In this document: positions 17,842 to 18,011 of the stretch, piece by piece | Position numbering within the stretch: the stretch's first letter is position 1 | Layout of the letters: each line of letters begins with the position of its first letter | NCBI GenBank assembly: GCA_927911695.1 | Contig: CAKMQO010000188.1 | Span: forward strand, 1 to 18,011 | Source of the DNA: an uncultured Gemella sp. | GTDB taxonomy: Bacteria; Bacillota; Bacilli; Staphylococcales; Gemellaceae | DNA length: 18,011 bases | Direction: 5' to 3' | Position numbers and translations under genes: made by a program | Notes under the pieces: generated by a model | Seen by the model: the letters and a program-made list of their open reading frames with translations, nothing else | Told to the model about the DNA's origin: nothing | The model's database searches: none

Positions 17842-17860
17842 TTAGTATAGAATAAATTTA

Positions 17861-17893
17861 AAAAGGTAAAAGTCTAAGACTTTTGCCTTTTTT
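17861..17893 (+). terminator. First terminator after eno
   Basis: AAAAGGTAAAAGTC pairs with GACTTTTGCCTTTT over 14 bp (one wobble) with a TAA loop, ending in six T. It starts 20 nt after the eno stop. Confidence 0.88.
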
Positions 17894-17905
17894 CAGATTG
17901 TTGAC

Positions 17906-17953
17906 AAAACGACCAAAATATCAATGAACGTATTGATGTTTTGGTCGTTTTTC
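17906..17953 (+). terminator. Second, 20-bp terminator after eno
   Basis: 17906-17925 pairs with 17932-17951 over 20 bp with one U-G, around a 6-nt loop (GAACGT). A-runs and T-runs on both sides let it work in both directions, so it may also stop a converging transcript from beyond the window. Confidence 0.85.
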
Positions 17954-17992
17954 AAAAAAATAAGCCTTATGGCTAAAGCATCAGTAGTATTA

Positions 17993-18010
17993 AGAGATAA
18001 TTATATCTCT
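17993..18010. repeat. Short inverted repeat at the window edge
   Basis: AGAGATA and TATCTCT flank ATTA. The last 58 bases hold no recognisable gene; the repeat may belong to a structure cut by the window end. Confidence 0.4.
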
Positions 18011-18011
18011 C

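Noticed and set aside
17906..17951. CGACC/GGTCG in the second eno terminator as a match to the cggR operator palindrome
   Set aside because: Only five bases are shared and the arrangement is inverted and much longer; coincidence is enough.

Overview
The window is AT-rich DNA from a low-GC Gram-positive bacterium (Firmicutes, Bacilli). A cggR-gap-pgk-tpiA-eno glycolytic operon, an FMN-riboswitch riboflavin operon, a probable CcpA (cre) site, AGGAGG-type ribosome binding sites and TTGACA/TATAAT promoters all fit this. A Gemella-like organism is my best guess from the overall protein flavour, but that is inference without a search.

Layout. (1) 1-2260, minus strand: riboflavin operon, FMN riboswitch, ribD, ribE, then the start of ribBA, which leaves the window. 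(2) 2268-3922, minus strand: a sodium:neurotransmitter-symporter-family (NSS) amino-acid transporter. Its roughly 275-nt leader encodes a 17-codon Tyr/Phe-rich peptide followed by a chain of mutually exclusive hairpins ending in an intrinsic terminator. I read this as a ribosome-mediated attenuator and consider it the most interesting feature here. (3) 4204-4971, plus: a secreted, probably abundant protein of unknown function with a seven-unit DKP repeat. (4) 4990-6564, minus: an AldA-type aldehyde dehydrogenase with a probable catabolite-repression site. (5) 6866-9747, plus: gnd and zwf, the oxidative pentose-phosphate dehydrogenases, overlapping and closed by a terminator. (6) 9780-11407, plus: beta-carbonic anhydrase and L-asparaginase. 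(7) 11443-12133, plus: an unrecognised 208-residue protein. (8) 12171-17953, plus: cggR-gap-pgk-tpiA-eno, with a promoter, a two-part CggR-like operator, an unusual hairpin between gap and pgk, a likely extra promoter before eno and two tandem terminators. Phosphoglycerate mutase, usual between tpiA and eno in this operon in Bacilli, is absent.

Sequence quality. Several genes that must be functional (ribE, zwf, gap, tpiA, eno) plus the carbonic anhydrase, the unknown protein and the secreted protein are broken in reading frame. Nearly every break sits in a short A or T run, and every one is repaired by one base. I read these as homopolymer sequencing errors, not pseudogenes, and I give the restored gene spans.

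Together the window is mostly central carbon metabolism (lower glycolysis, oxidative pentose phosphate, aldehyde oxidation) with flavin supply, amino-acid uptake and bicarbonate/aspartate supply. Four regulatory logics are visible: riboswitch termination, peptide-leader attenuation, a CggR operator and a cre site.
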